The notes beneath the pieces were generated by a model, which was given only the letters and a program-made list of their open reading frames with translations, was not told the DNA's origin and ran no database searches. This document shows, one piece after another, positions 31,432 through 39,991 of a stretch of 64,000 nucleotides of DNA. The translations under genes were made by a program, and so were the position numbers. How positions within the stretch are numbered: position 1 is the first letter of the stretch; each line of letters begins with the position of its first letter. This DNA comes from Symploca sp. SIO2E9 (GTDB taxonomy: Bacteria; Cyanobacteriota; Cyanobacteriia; Cyanobacteriales; Coleofasciculaceae), in assembly GCA_010692645.1 (NCBI GenBank), contig JAAHGS010000003.1, positions 48,602 to 112,601 of the forward strand, given 5' to 3'.

Positions 31432-32439
31432 CTACCCCTCTAACTCTGCTAAACAATCAATAAGCTGTCGTTTAATTAAGGACTCATCCAAATTACGCCC
31501 GATGAATACAAGTTCATTTTTTGGTGCACTTGTCCAGTCATCTACTTGTAAATCGTAGCGAGGTCCACTCAGTTGAAAAATATGTCGAGAAGGACTTTCT
31601 TGAAACCATAATATTCCCTTGCCTCGAAAGACATTATTTGGTAACTGTTGGGTTAAAAAATGCTCAAATTTTTCAACTTTAAACGGGCGAGTTCTTTGAA
31701 AAGAAACGAAATTAAAATTATCCTTGTTCAAATGATTATTAAAAGCCGATTTGTTGCGTCGAAACTCGTAAACTTTACCTTGATAATTATCTGTTTGAGT
31801 TAAACCAATATCTAAAATTAACGGTAAAGGGACTTTACTATATTCACTGGGTAAAATTCTAAATCCTGGTTTAATATCTTCAATAAATCCTTTTAATTCG
31901 CTAATTTTATGTTCAGTTACCAAGTCAATTTTATTTAAAATAACCATGTCGCCGTATCTGATTTGACTTAAGGCAGCGTCACTATTAAAATATTCAGCGT
32001 CAAAAGCTCCTGCGTCCACAACTGTAATTACCGCATCAAGGCGAGTTAAAAACTTTAATTCTGTAGCGAGAAAAGTCATAATAATTGGCAAAGGATCGGC
32101 TAATCCTGTAGTTTCAATTACTAAATAATCTACTTTTTCTTCTCGTTCTAAAACCCGATAAACCGCATCTACCAAACTGTCATTAAGAGTACAGCAGATA
32201 CAACCATTATCCAGTTCTACCATATCTGATTCCACTGAAGTCAGTAGTTGCTCATCAATATTAATATCGCCAAATTCATTAACTAATACTGCTATTTTTA
32301 AATTGTCTTTGTTTTGTAAAATTTGATTGAGTAAAGTGGTTTTGCCACTGCCCAAAAAACCAGTAATAATTGTTACTGGCATTCCGCTTTTAGGTAGAGT
32401 TGGTAAAACATCTGACAAAGTAAAGCTTAGAGACTTCAT
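31432..32439 (-). CDS. COG0523 (CobW/ZNG-like) GTP-binding metallochaperone-family protein
   Basis: ITGFLGSGKTTLLNQIL, NGCICCTLN (CxCC), NKIDLV. Confidence 0.93.
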   Translation of the reverse strand: MKSLSFTLSDVLPTLPKSGMPVTIITGFLGSGKTTLLNQILQNKDNLKIAVLVNEFGDINIDEQLLTSVESDMVELDNGCICCTLNDSLVDAVYRVLEREEKVDYLVIETTGLADPLPIIMTFLATELKFLTRLDAVITVVDAGAFDAEYFNSDAALSQIRYGDMVILNKIDLVTEHKISELKGFIEDIKPGFRILPSEYSKVPLPLILDIGLTQTDNYQGKVYEFRRNKSAFNNHLNKDNFNFVSFQRTRPFKVEKFEHFLTQQLPNNVFRGKGILWFQESPSRHIFQLSGPRYDLQVDDWTSAPKNELVFIGRNLDESLIKRQLIDCLAELEG

Positions 32440-32526
32440 ATTTTTTAAATCTTTTTAAAACTTGTCTTTGGTGACATTAACACTTGCTCTGACTACCGCA
32501 ATATCAAAGCTACTTGCTTGGTAAAA

Positions 32527-32687
32527 TTAAGTCAAAATAAAATCTCCCCCTGGCCGTTTCATACTGGTAAGAGTTTCTAAAATTACTTGCTTTTTATCAA
32601 TCCCACCTTGCTGTGCAGCAGCTTTAAGCATGGCATATTCCCCACTATCGGTAATTTCTTGTTTAATTGCTTTTAGACTACATCGTT
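32527..32687 (-). pseudogene. Remnant of delta-aminolevulinic acid dehydratase (HemB), C-terminal part
   Basis: Minus strand reads SGEYAMLKAAAQQGGIDKKQVILETLTSMKRPGGDFILT-stop, resembling the HemB C-terminus. Confidence 0.7.
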
Positions 32688-32819
32688 AACTGTTAATTGG
32701 TTTTCCCGCACCATTCGCCGTCAAGATGCCGTGCGACAGAGGCAACGAGGGCAATGAAATAAAGAGAGATGTTGATTACTAGAAATCATAAAGCCTAGTT
32801 AGAAGTTCCTCAATTAAAA

Positions 32820-32834
32820 TAATAATCATTATCA
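32820..32834. promoter_or_regulatory. Zur/Fur-like palindrome
   Basis: TAATAATCATTATCA (minus strand TGATAATGATTATTA) upstream of the minus-strand hemB remnant and COG0523 genes. Confidence 0.5.
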
Positions 32835-32966
32835 TTATGTTCCGCGAGTAAAATTACCCAACTATGCCTAAACCTAACTTTTCAGTCATGATGAGTTGTC
32901 AAGTGGGAAGCAATAAGTTTTCACGGGTTAGCCCAAGCTGGCGCACGCGCTTATTTCTAAATCCTA

Positions 32967-33130
32967 GGAGTTACGCACTGTACAAATCAGCAATAGTGTG
33001 CATCAGGCAATTCGGTCATTTCACACGCTTCGACTAACTCCAATTTGCTCACTGCTTTTGCTGTCTCAGGCACTATAAATGGCTGAAATAACAAAATCTC
33101 GTATAGTACGAATGTACAATGCGTAAGTCC
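32967..33130. mobile_element. MITE-like element with IS630/Tc1-type TA target flanks
   Basis: TA-GGAGTTACGCACTGTAC...GTACAATGCGTAAGTCC-TA. Confidence 0.7.
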
Positions 33131-33400
33131 TAAATCCCCCAGGGCAAACGCATCTAAATTTTCTTGACAAATTACTATTTATATGTATCGAGAACTAAAG
33201 GGTGCTCGCTATTTGCCAGAGAGCGAACACTAACTCACTGGTAGTACATCAAGAAAGTGTGGGAGTGATATTAAATCACGAACTACAATTATCAAAGGCT
33301 TGTGATAAAAGTTGCACAGTAATGTCTTTGGCTTGTAATAACTTATGCAGGAAAAGAGACAGGCTCCGATTTACGTTTCATTTAGAAACGCTATAGTTAA

Positions 33401-33844
33401 TTAAAGGACATTCCTGAGAGTATCTGAGAGATGTCCCGGAAAAAGGTCAATACCAAGTGCTGATTTGATTAAGTAGACAAAAAGTAAGATGAAGGCGCTC
33501 AAAACAAAATTGAGACCTATCAGTAATGTTGTTGCTGCCATGACGTTACCAATTCTGGCAATTTTACCAGGGTTGTATTGACGCTGTTTTTTCCTTCTGT
33601 CTTTGCCAACAAATAACACTATGTAAAACCGAGAAAAGATGAGATCAACGATAAATCTTAAGTCTACTATTTTTGGTGAAGGCTTAGGAATAGCCTGGTT
33701 TAACATACGTGTAATTGCTTCTATTTGCTCCGAATTAAAGCTTGCTAAAATATCTGAATTCAACTGCTGCAAGTAATAACTAGGAGTCCTTGATTGGTAG
33801 TCAGGCAAACTCTCTTTGATTTTAGATGAAAGTTTTTTTTTCAA
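33401..33844 (-). CDS. Hypothetical membrane protein
   Basis: 147 aa; TM segments near the C-terminus. Confidence 0.5.
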   Translation of the reverse strand: MKKKLSSKIKESLPDYQSRTPSYYLQQLNSDILASFNSEQIEAITRMLNQAIPKPSPKIVDLRFIVDLIFSRFYIVLFVGKDRRKKQRQYNPGKIARIGNVMAATTLLIGLNFVLSAFILLFVYLIKSALGIDLFPGHLSDTLRNVL

Positions 33845-33920
33845 GAAGATAATTTCCTTTTAATGGTAAATATTATGCTCGTAATATTAGTAGCATTTTT
33901 AGATAATTTTCTATTTGAAA

Positions 33921-34379
33921 TTAGTCAATTAAACCTAGCATAAATATATTGTCCACTATCCAGCCAACACCGAATCCTACCCAGGTGATGAGCAACCTCA
34001 TCCAGAAAGCTTCGGCTTGTCTAAGATTCACAGAATTCGTTACTCTTTTGGCAAACGCCAAAGTCAAGACAAATGCCAAACCAAGAAGCCAACTTAAAAT
34101 TAAAGCCCCAGCCCAAACAGTAATACTAGCTTCTTGAACACTCCTAGGAATAGAACGAAATAAAGTTCCACTCCAGACAACTGCAACTACCCAAGCTACA
34201 GCTAAAGCGATAGCATCTGAACCAACCCAAGCCAGGTAAAAGCTTAGAGTTTGAGTACCACTCCAAATCAACCAGTGCGCTTTATACTCAGATAGGAGCC
34301 AGCCCACCAAGATTGATTCTAGGAAAAGCATCATTAAATAGAGTCTTGAAGACAACTTCAAGCTTGGCAGTAACATCAA
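33921..34379 (-). CDS. Hypothetical membrane protein
   Basis: 152 aa, four hydrophobic segments. Confidence 0.55.
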   Translation of the reverse strand: MMLLPSLKLSSRLYLMMLFLESILVGWLLSEYKAHWLIWSGTQTLSFYLAWVGSDAIALAVAWVVAVVWSGTLFRSIPRSVQEASITVWAGALILSWLLGLAFVLTLAFAKRVTNSVNLRQAEAFWMRLLITWVGFGVGWIVDNIFMLGLID

Positions 34380-34742
34380 AGTATCAATAATTTTGACTCT
34401 ACTACATCGTAGCTACCCTTAATCTCAACTGTAATCGGTGAAAACACGGTATATCTCATAGATCATTTATACATTGGTGCAAACGCGATCGCAAACATCA
34501 AGGCTAGATACTGAGAATATCGGCTCAATAATTTTAGTCAGAGATAAACAACTAACCTAAGCTGTTTGCTTGCTTATTTTAATAGGTTTTGCTTATCACC
34601 ACAGGTATGGGAGAGTCTTATCTTGTAGGACCTTGAATGTAATTTACAGAAAAAATAATTTTCCGCAAATCTACTGAGTACATAACAGTTTACCGAAGGC
34701 TAGACTGAGCAGATTAAATTCTGAACAAGTCAATAAATAACT

Positions 34743-36071
34743 ATGGTTACTCCTACTTCTATAGGAGTTATTTCACCTGTTTACTTATCTGGTAGCAACT
34801 ACATCGATAGTCTTCTTGCCGGAGCTAAATGGGGAGGAGAAACAGGGACTTCTGCAACTTTAACCTACAGTTTTGGTTGGTCAAACTCACATTATAAGCA
34901 TAACTATGGCTATGGAGAACCTTTAGATGGTTTTACTCCCTTCACAAATATCCAAATAAACGCCGCTAAAAAAGCCCTCTCAGCATGGAGTGAAATTGCC
35001 AACATTCAATTTACTGAAGTCATCGATTCCTCCCAAATTATCGGTGAACTCCGATTCGCTAAATCAAATAAAGTACCTAGAGGATGGGCTTACTATCCCT
35101 CAACTGCACCAGAAGGAGGAGATGTTTGGTTTAGTCATAGCAATATTTATGATACAGATATCAAAGGTGATTATGGCTATGCAATGTTTCTACACGAAAT
35201 TGGGCATGCTTTGGGATTAAAGGAACCTCATGTTCAAGGCTTTGGTGGCATTGCTGATGCTAACATAGACACTACTGCCTATTCAGTGATGAGTTACCAC
35301 TCTTACGTTGGCTCACCTCTGGAACATCTCACCCAGAATTTTTACCCCACTACACCAATGTTGCACGACATTGGAGCCATTCAATATCTCTACGGTGCTA
35401 ATCTCAACACTCGCAGCGACGATACAGTATATTCTTGGCAAGTAGAACAACAGCTGCTAGAGACAATTTGGGATGGAGGTGGTGTAGATACCATTAGCTG
35501 GGCTAATCAATCCTCAGCTGCCACAATCAATCTGGGTGCTGGCAGTTGGAGTGAACTAGGACCAGCCTATTGGAATGGTGTAGAGTGGGAAAATAAAACA
35601 GTAGCGATCGCTTACAATGTAACTATTGAAAATGCTATCGGCGGCTCGGGCAATGACACCATTATCGGCAATCAAGTCGCTAATGTTCTGCAAGGTGGCG
35701 CTGGTAATGATACCTTGCTAGGGGGTTGGGGTAGCGATATCCTTACAGGTGGTACTGGTACAGACTCCTTTGTCTTCAATTCCCCAGTACAAGGGATTGA
35801 CGCTATCACAGATTTCCAGCTGCACGAGGGCGATAAGCTTCTAGTTTCTACTGATGGGTTCGGTGGTAGACTGGCAGCGGGTACCTTAGCTGCCAGTCAA
35901 TTCACTATTGGTTCTGCTGCTACTGATGCCAATGATCTTTTCATCTACAATCCCTATAGTGGGGAACTGTTTTTTGATACAGACGGTATCGGTTTACTCA
36001 GGCAAGAGAAAATTGCCACCCTATCAGTTGGTCTCAACCTGACTAGCAACGATATTATCGCATTTACCTAA
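34743..36071 (+). CDS. Serralysin-like M10 metallopeptidase with RTX repeats
   Basis: FLHEIGHALGLKEPH zinc motif, Met-turn YSVMSYHSY, GGSGNDTIIGNQVANVLQGGAGNDTLLGGWGSD. Confidence 0.9.
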   Translation: MVTPTSIGVISPVYLSGSNYIDSLLAGAKWGGETGTSATLTYSFGWSNSHYKHNYGYGEPLDGFTPFTNIQINAAKKALSAWSEIANIQFTEVIDSSQIIGELRFAKSNKVPRGWAYYPSTAPEGGDVWFSHSNIYDTDIKGDYGYAMFLHEIGHALGLKEPHVQGFGGIADANIDTTAYSVMSYHSYVGSPLEHLTQNFYPTTPMLHDIGAIQYLYGANLNTRSDDTVYSWQVEQQLLETIWDGGGVDTISWANQSSAATINLGAGSWSELGPAYWNGVEWENKTVAIAYNVTIENAIGGSGNDTIIGNQVANVLQGGAGNDTLLGGWGSDILTGGTGTDSFVFNSPVQGIDAITDFQLHEGDKLLVSTDGFGGRLAAGTLAASQFTIGSAATDANDLFIYNPYSGELFFDTDGIGLLRQEKIATLSVGLNLTSNDIIAFT

Positions 36072-36110
36072 ACTTCAAATACCTCACTGTTGAGCCACCT
36101 TGAGTAATAA

Positions 36111-38108
36111 TCACCAAAAATATCCAGGCTCAGCAATAGTTTGCTGTCTACCTGAATCATATTTTAACAGATATTCCTGTGCGATCGCACCTACCTCTCT
36201 CAACCTTTCCACTTCAATTTTGCCAATTTCGGTATCTGTAGAAAGCAGAATCACTTGCTCAGAAGCAGCGGGAAAATAACGTTCAACCAAATTAGCCCTG
36301 TGAGAAGAATCTAGTCGCCCTAGAGGAGTATCAATTGCCACGGGCAAGTTTAACCCAGAGACGCGGGCAAGTCCCCACAAAAATGCGATTGCCAATAATT
36401 GTTTCTCTCCTGCTGAAAGGCGATGCTTGGGAACTAATTGTCCCTGCAAATCGTACAAAGAAAGGCTAAAAGTATGAGTATCAATTGCCACCCTATGTAC
36501 CAAATCTGATTTATGTAATAGATAAAGAAAACACTCGGCAACAATCAACTCTAACTGATTTAGTTTGCGCAGGATTAACCTTTCGCGAAACAGTTTGAGT
36601 GTCTTTTGAACTTTGACTGAGGTAGTGATAATATGTTCATCGTTTTGGCTGTCAATATTTTGCTCACCATAGTGTGCTAATTCTTTCTTTGTCTTTCTAA
36701 TTAGATCATCTAATTGTTTAGATCGACGTGTGCCAACTTCATAGGCAGCTTGAGCTTGAACCAGTTTAGCTTGTGCTTCCCTTACATCTTGTTCTAGTTT
36801 TTCATAAACTTCTGGTGATGCTGCTGCTGCCTTTTGTCTTTCTTTTGAATCAATTTCTTGTGCTAATTCTTTGAGTTCGTTGAGTTGCTTTTGAGCTTGT
36901 ATTACCTGTGTTTGCTGATGGTGATTGAGAAGATGATGAAGGTATTTTAAGCTTTCCACATCAGCTGCTAACCATGATTCTTCATGGCTTTCTGCTTTTT
37001 GCTCAAGGGCGTAGTTTTCCTTGTCAAGCAAATCTCTAATTTTGTCAAGTTTTTTAGCAGGTAACGCCAGCTTATTAAGACAATCTAAGAGGCGTTTGTC
37101 TCGATCTTTTAAGACATCCAAGGCAATTTTTGCCTGTGAGGCTTGGGCTTCTTGTTCTCCTTGAGTTTGCACTTGAGTAAGCAGAGACCCAATTAAGCTT
37201 AAAGGCAAGGTTCCAGCTGCTAATTCAATCAGGTTTTTACGGATTTGTTCAGAATCAGCGTGGTAACCCTTTAATTGACTTTCTAATTGACTACGTTCTG
37301 CTGCAATTTTACCGCCTTCTGAGATAAATTTATCAGAGGCTTTACGTTGCTGTTTATGTTGTTTTTCTAAATCTTTTTGAAGTCTGGCTACATCTTGTTT
37401 AGCCAATTTTTCTGCTTCCTGATATTCCTGAAGATTTTGTTCAATTTTTTCTATACCTTCCAGTTGCTGGGAGTTGGCAAGAGCTTTGCGTTTGCGGTTG
37501 ACTAGAATATCAAGATCGATGGATAGACGTTCAGCCAATTCTAGTCCTAGAAGTGATTGAATTGCTTCGATAACCACAGGAGGAGGAATCTCAAGTTCTG
37601 CAAGCTCCTTGACTTGTTCTCCATCAAAGAGAAATAGATTAGAAATTCCTAAGGGGAGGAGATTTTCTATATATTCATCCCAGGTGTTAGCTAAAGCTTG
37701 ATCAGGCCACTCATACTTGATTCCATCCTTAATTAAAATGCCTAGTTTATCTTTCCCTTCCTTGGGTTCTTTCGTCCAAGTTCTGACAATTCTTAAAATC
37801 GTTGCTTGATCATCTTTAATGATTTCAAACTCTAGTTCAATTTGGGTGTTTTCGGTTAGTGGAGTATTGCGGTTAACTGATTGGCTAAGAAACTCGCTGT
37901 AGCCTAAACTACCGCGAGTAGAACATTGGGCGCGTTGTCCGTAAAGTGCAAGGCGAATAGCATCCATGAGGGTAGTTTTACCACCACCATTCATGCCACC
38001 GAAGAGAATAATTGGACGATAATTTTCTTCGCTGTTGGGACGCAAGTCTATAACCTGACGCCCAAGATAAGGACCAAAATTTTGCAGGACTAGTTCGAGA
38101 AATATCAC
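36111..38108 (-). CDS. dndD: DNA sulfur modification protein DndD (SMC-like ATPase)
   Basis: LVLQNFGPYLGRQVIDL, GGMNGGGKTTLMDAIRLALYGQRA, coiled coils, LSAGEKQLLAIAFLWGLARVSGLNLPVAIDTPLGRLDSSHR. Confidence 0.93.
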   Translation of the reverse strand: MIFLELVLQNFGPYLGRQVIDLRPNSEENYRPIILFGGMNGGGKTTLMDAIRLALYGQRAQCSTRGSLGYSEFLSQSVNRNTPLTENTQIELEFEIIKDDQATILRIVRTWTKEPKEGKDKLGILIKDGIKYEWPDQALANTWDEYIENLLPLGISNLFLFDGEQVKELAELEIPPPVVIEAIQSLLGLELAERLSIDLDILVNRKRKALANSQQLEGIEKIEQNLQEYQEAEKLAKQDVARLQKDLEKQHKQQRKASDKFISEGGKIAAERSQLESQLKGYHADSEQIRKNLIELAAGTLPLSLIGSLLTQVQTQGEQEAQASQAKIALDVLKDRDKRLLDCLNKLALPAKKLDKIRDLLDKENYALEQKAESHEESWLAADVESLKYLHHLLNHHQQTQVIQAQKQLNELKELAQEIDSKERQKAAAASPEVYEKLEQDVREAQAKLVQAQAAYEVGTRRSKQLDDLIRKTKKELAHYGEQNIDSQNDEHIITTSVKVQKTLKLFRERLILRKLNQLELIVAECFLYLLHKSDLVHRVAIDTHTFSLSLYDLQGQLVPKHRLSAGEKQLLAIAFLWGLARVSGLNLPVAIDTPLGRLDSSHRANLVERYFPAASEQVILLSTDTEIGKIEVERLREVGAIAQEYLLKYDSGRQQTIAEPGYFW

Positions 38109-38287
38109 TGTAAATAGAGTCTGGGAATAAGAAAGGTAAGCAACACTTACTCTAGTGCAGGTTGAGGGTAATTAAGCCATATTTTCCAGATTTTTGTGAC
38201 TACTGTTAATAGATTAAAGTAAAGCATAAGATTATTTTGAATAAACTAACAGATATCAATTTATTCCTTAAAATAGCAGGTTATTGG

Positions 38288-38912
38288 CTATTTAGTTTGA
38301 ATTGAAGGAGAACTTGCCAGAGCTTGCGCTCCTTTTTGCATAGCTTCAATATCTGATGGCAACCAAGAACGTGTATGCTGGCAGTTATGAGCAATTAGTA
38401 AACCCCATAACCCTCTCTGATTCAAAACTGGCACAACTAAATTAGCGCGAACCTGGAGGCTGCGTAGGAAATCTCGGTGGCAAGTATGGATTGCTTCTAT
38501 TTCAACATCTACGATCGCACGCACCCTTCCCGCTTCGTACATTGTGGCATACTCACCATTAAAACAATCATCAGGACCAGTTGAACCAAAGATAGAAAAA
38601 TTTTCAGAACTCAAAGATTCAAAGGTAACTCTCCCATGCCATTGGCGATAAAAGTAATACAAAACTACACGATCAACCTTAAGAAATTCTTTTAAATTGT
38701 CCACTGTTTCTTGAACGATGATATCCCTTGCCAAACTGGCAGCAACATTATCGAAAACTCTTTGCAAACCAGGATCAGACATGTGACTTATGGAAATTGC
38801 TAGGACCGTTAGTTTAACTTCTATATTACCTGCTACGGTTTCAGAAAAAATCATTTGACCATTGGGGCTTAGCATCAAGTTTTTCTATCTGCTGCTGAAT
38901 GTAGGGATGCAT
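38288..38912 (-). CDS. Stand-alone GAF protein, DXCF-type cyanobacteriochrome-like, probably with an N-terminal frameshift
   Basis: DDCF and downstream IHTCHRDFL with 28-residue Cys-Cys spacing; VRANLVVPVLNQRGLWGLLIAHNC. Intact ORF is 38288-38878. MHPYIQQQIEKLDAKPQWSNDF in another frame from 38912 joins if one T is removed from a T6 run. Confidence 0.8.
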
Positions 38913-38914
38913 TA

Positions 38915-39096
38915 GGGACTTCCAAATAAAAAAATATCCCATCGAGGAGAGAGGGGGAGATGGGGAGATGGGGAGATGGGGAGATGGGGAGAGGGGGAGA
39001 TGGGGGGATGGGGAGAGGGGGAGATGGGGAGATGGGGAGAAGATTCTAATGGTCATATTTCCAAGTAAATTGGATAATTTATTTCTTGGAGTTCCC
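38915..39096. mobile_element. 182-bp MITE-like element (GGGACTTCCAA/TTGGAGTTCCC ends) with GGGGAGAT-rich core
   Basis: Imperfect TIRs and TTA direct repeats at 38912-38914 and 39097-39099. Partial copies near 11082-11126 and 53083-53146. Confidence 0.7.
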
Positions 39097-39185
39097 TTAC
39101 TGTGCGCCCTGATAGCAAGGTTCTTATAGCTCCCCCAAGCCACCAACATCAGATAAAATTTGAGAGAAAAAATCTTAGTTAATGT

Positions 39186-39935
39186 ATGACTCATCCACGA
39201 GAAATTTACGATTTACTGCTTGATTATGGCATTACTGATACTCAGGTAAGGGAAGTATTCATAGGCTTAACTTGGACTTTTTGTCAAGCAGAGGGTGTAG
39301 GTTTGTGCATGAGTGCTCTTAAAGCCACTCGCACATTACCATGGTCGGGAACATTAGTTAACAAAGCAATCGCACAATTAGCACCCTGGCTGCGTTCGTG
39401 GGATAGCCACCAGGCAACTATCGGGATGGCAGCTATTAATTCTATCGTGAATTCTCGCTCACCACTGCCAGGTAAAGCAACACCTATATCTCCATCAGGA
39501 ACTGCTAATTTAGCAGTATTTGAATATTTTCTACCGCAGATTCGCAATAAAAAAGTTTGTGTCATCGGTCGCTATCCTGGGCTTGCTCATTATGCCCAAC
39601 AGATGCAGATGAGTGTGATTGAACTCCAACCAGGCTCAGAAGACTTTCCTGCTCCAGCCTCAGAATATTTGCTGCCAGAAGCCGAATGGGTATTTCTTAC
39701 TGCTACCTCTATTGTTAATAAAACCTTTCCTCGTTTAGTTGAGTTAGCCAAGGACTCTAAATTAGTATTAATGGGACCTACAGTGCCCTGGTTGCCAGAT
39801 TTAGCGCAATTGGGAATAGACTATTTAGCTGGCGTAACAGTTACTAACTTAAGTGCTTTGAAGCAAACTATTGCTGAAGGAGGTGGGGTGAGAATCTTTG
39901 AGACAGGTATTCAATACCGTGTACTTGAGTTATGA
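39186..39935 (+). CDS. DUF364/DUF4213 family protein (Rossmann-like)
   Basis: CVIGRYPGLAHYAQQMQMSVIELQPGSEDFPAPASEYLLPEAEWVFLTATSIVNKTFPRLVELA. Confidence 0.75.
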   Translation: MTHPREIYDLLLDYGITDTQVREVFIGLTWTFCQAEGVGLCMSALKATRTLPWSGTLVNKAIAQLAPWLRSWDSHQATIGMAAINSIVNSRSPLPGKATPISPSGTANLAVFEYFLPQIRNKKVCVIGRYPGLAHYAQQMQMSVIELQPGSEDFPAPASEYLLPEAEWVFLTATSIVNKTFPRLVELAKDSKLVLMGPTVPWLPDLAQLGIDYLAGVTVTNLSALKQTIAEGGGVRIFETGIQYRVLEL

Positions 39936-39991
39936 ACAAGAAAGGCTCGAGGGCAGAAGTTAATTAAAGCCCAATTGCCATCTGCTCTTCG

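Noticed and set aside
33401-34379. Two small minus-strand membrane proteins considered as a toxin/immunity or holin pair
   Set aside because: No recognisable motif and ordinary hydrophobic architecture; kept only as hypothetical membrane proteins.
38841-39194. 117-aa minus-strand ORF (PSPHLPLSPSPHLPLSP...)
   Set aside because: Mostly translation of the GGGGAGAT-rich MITE-like core. Only its last about 23 codons (MHPYIQQQIEK...) look genuine, as the displaced N-terminus of the GAF protein.
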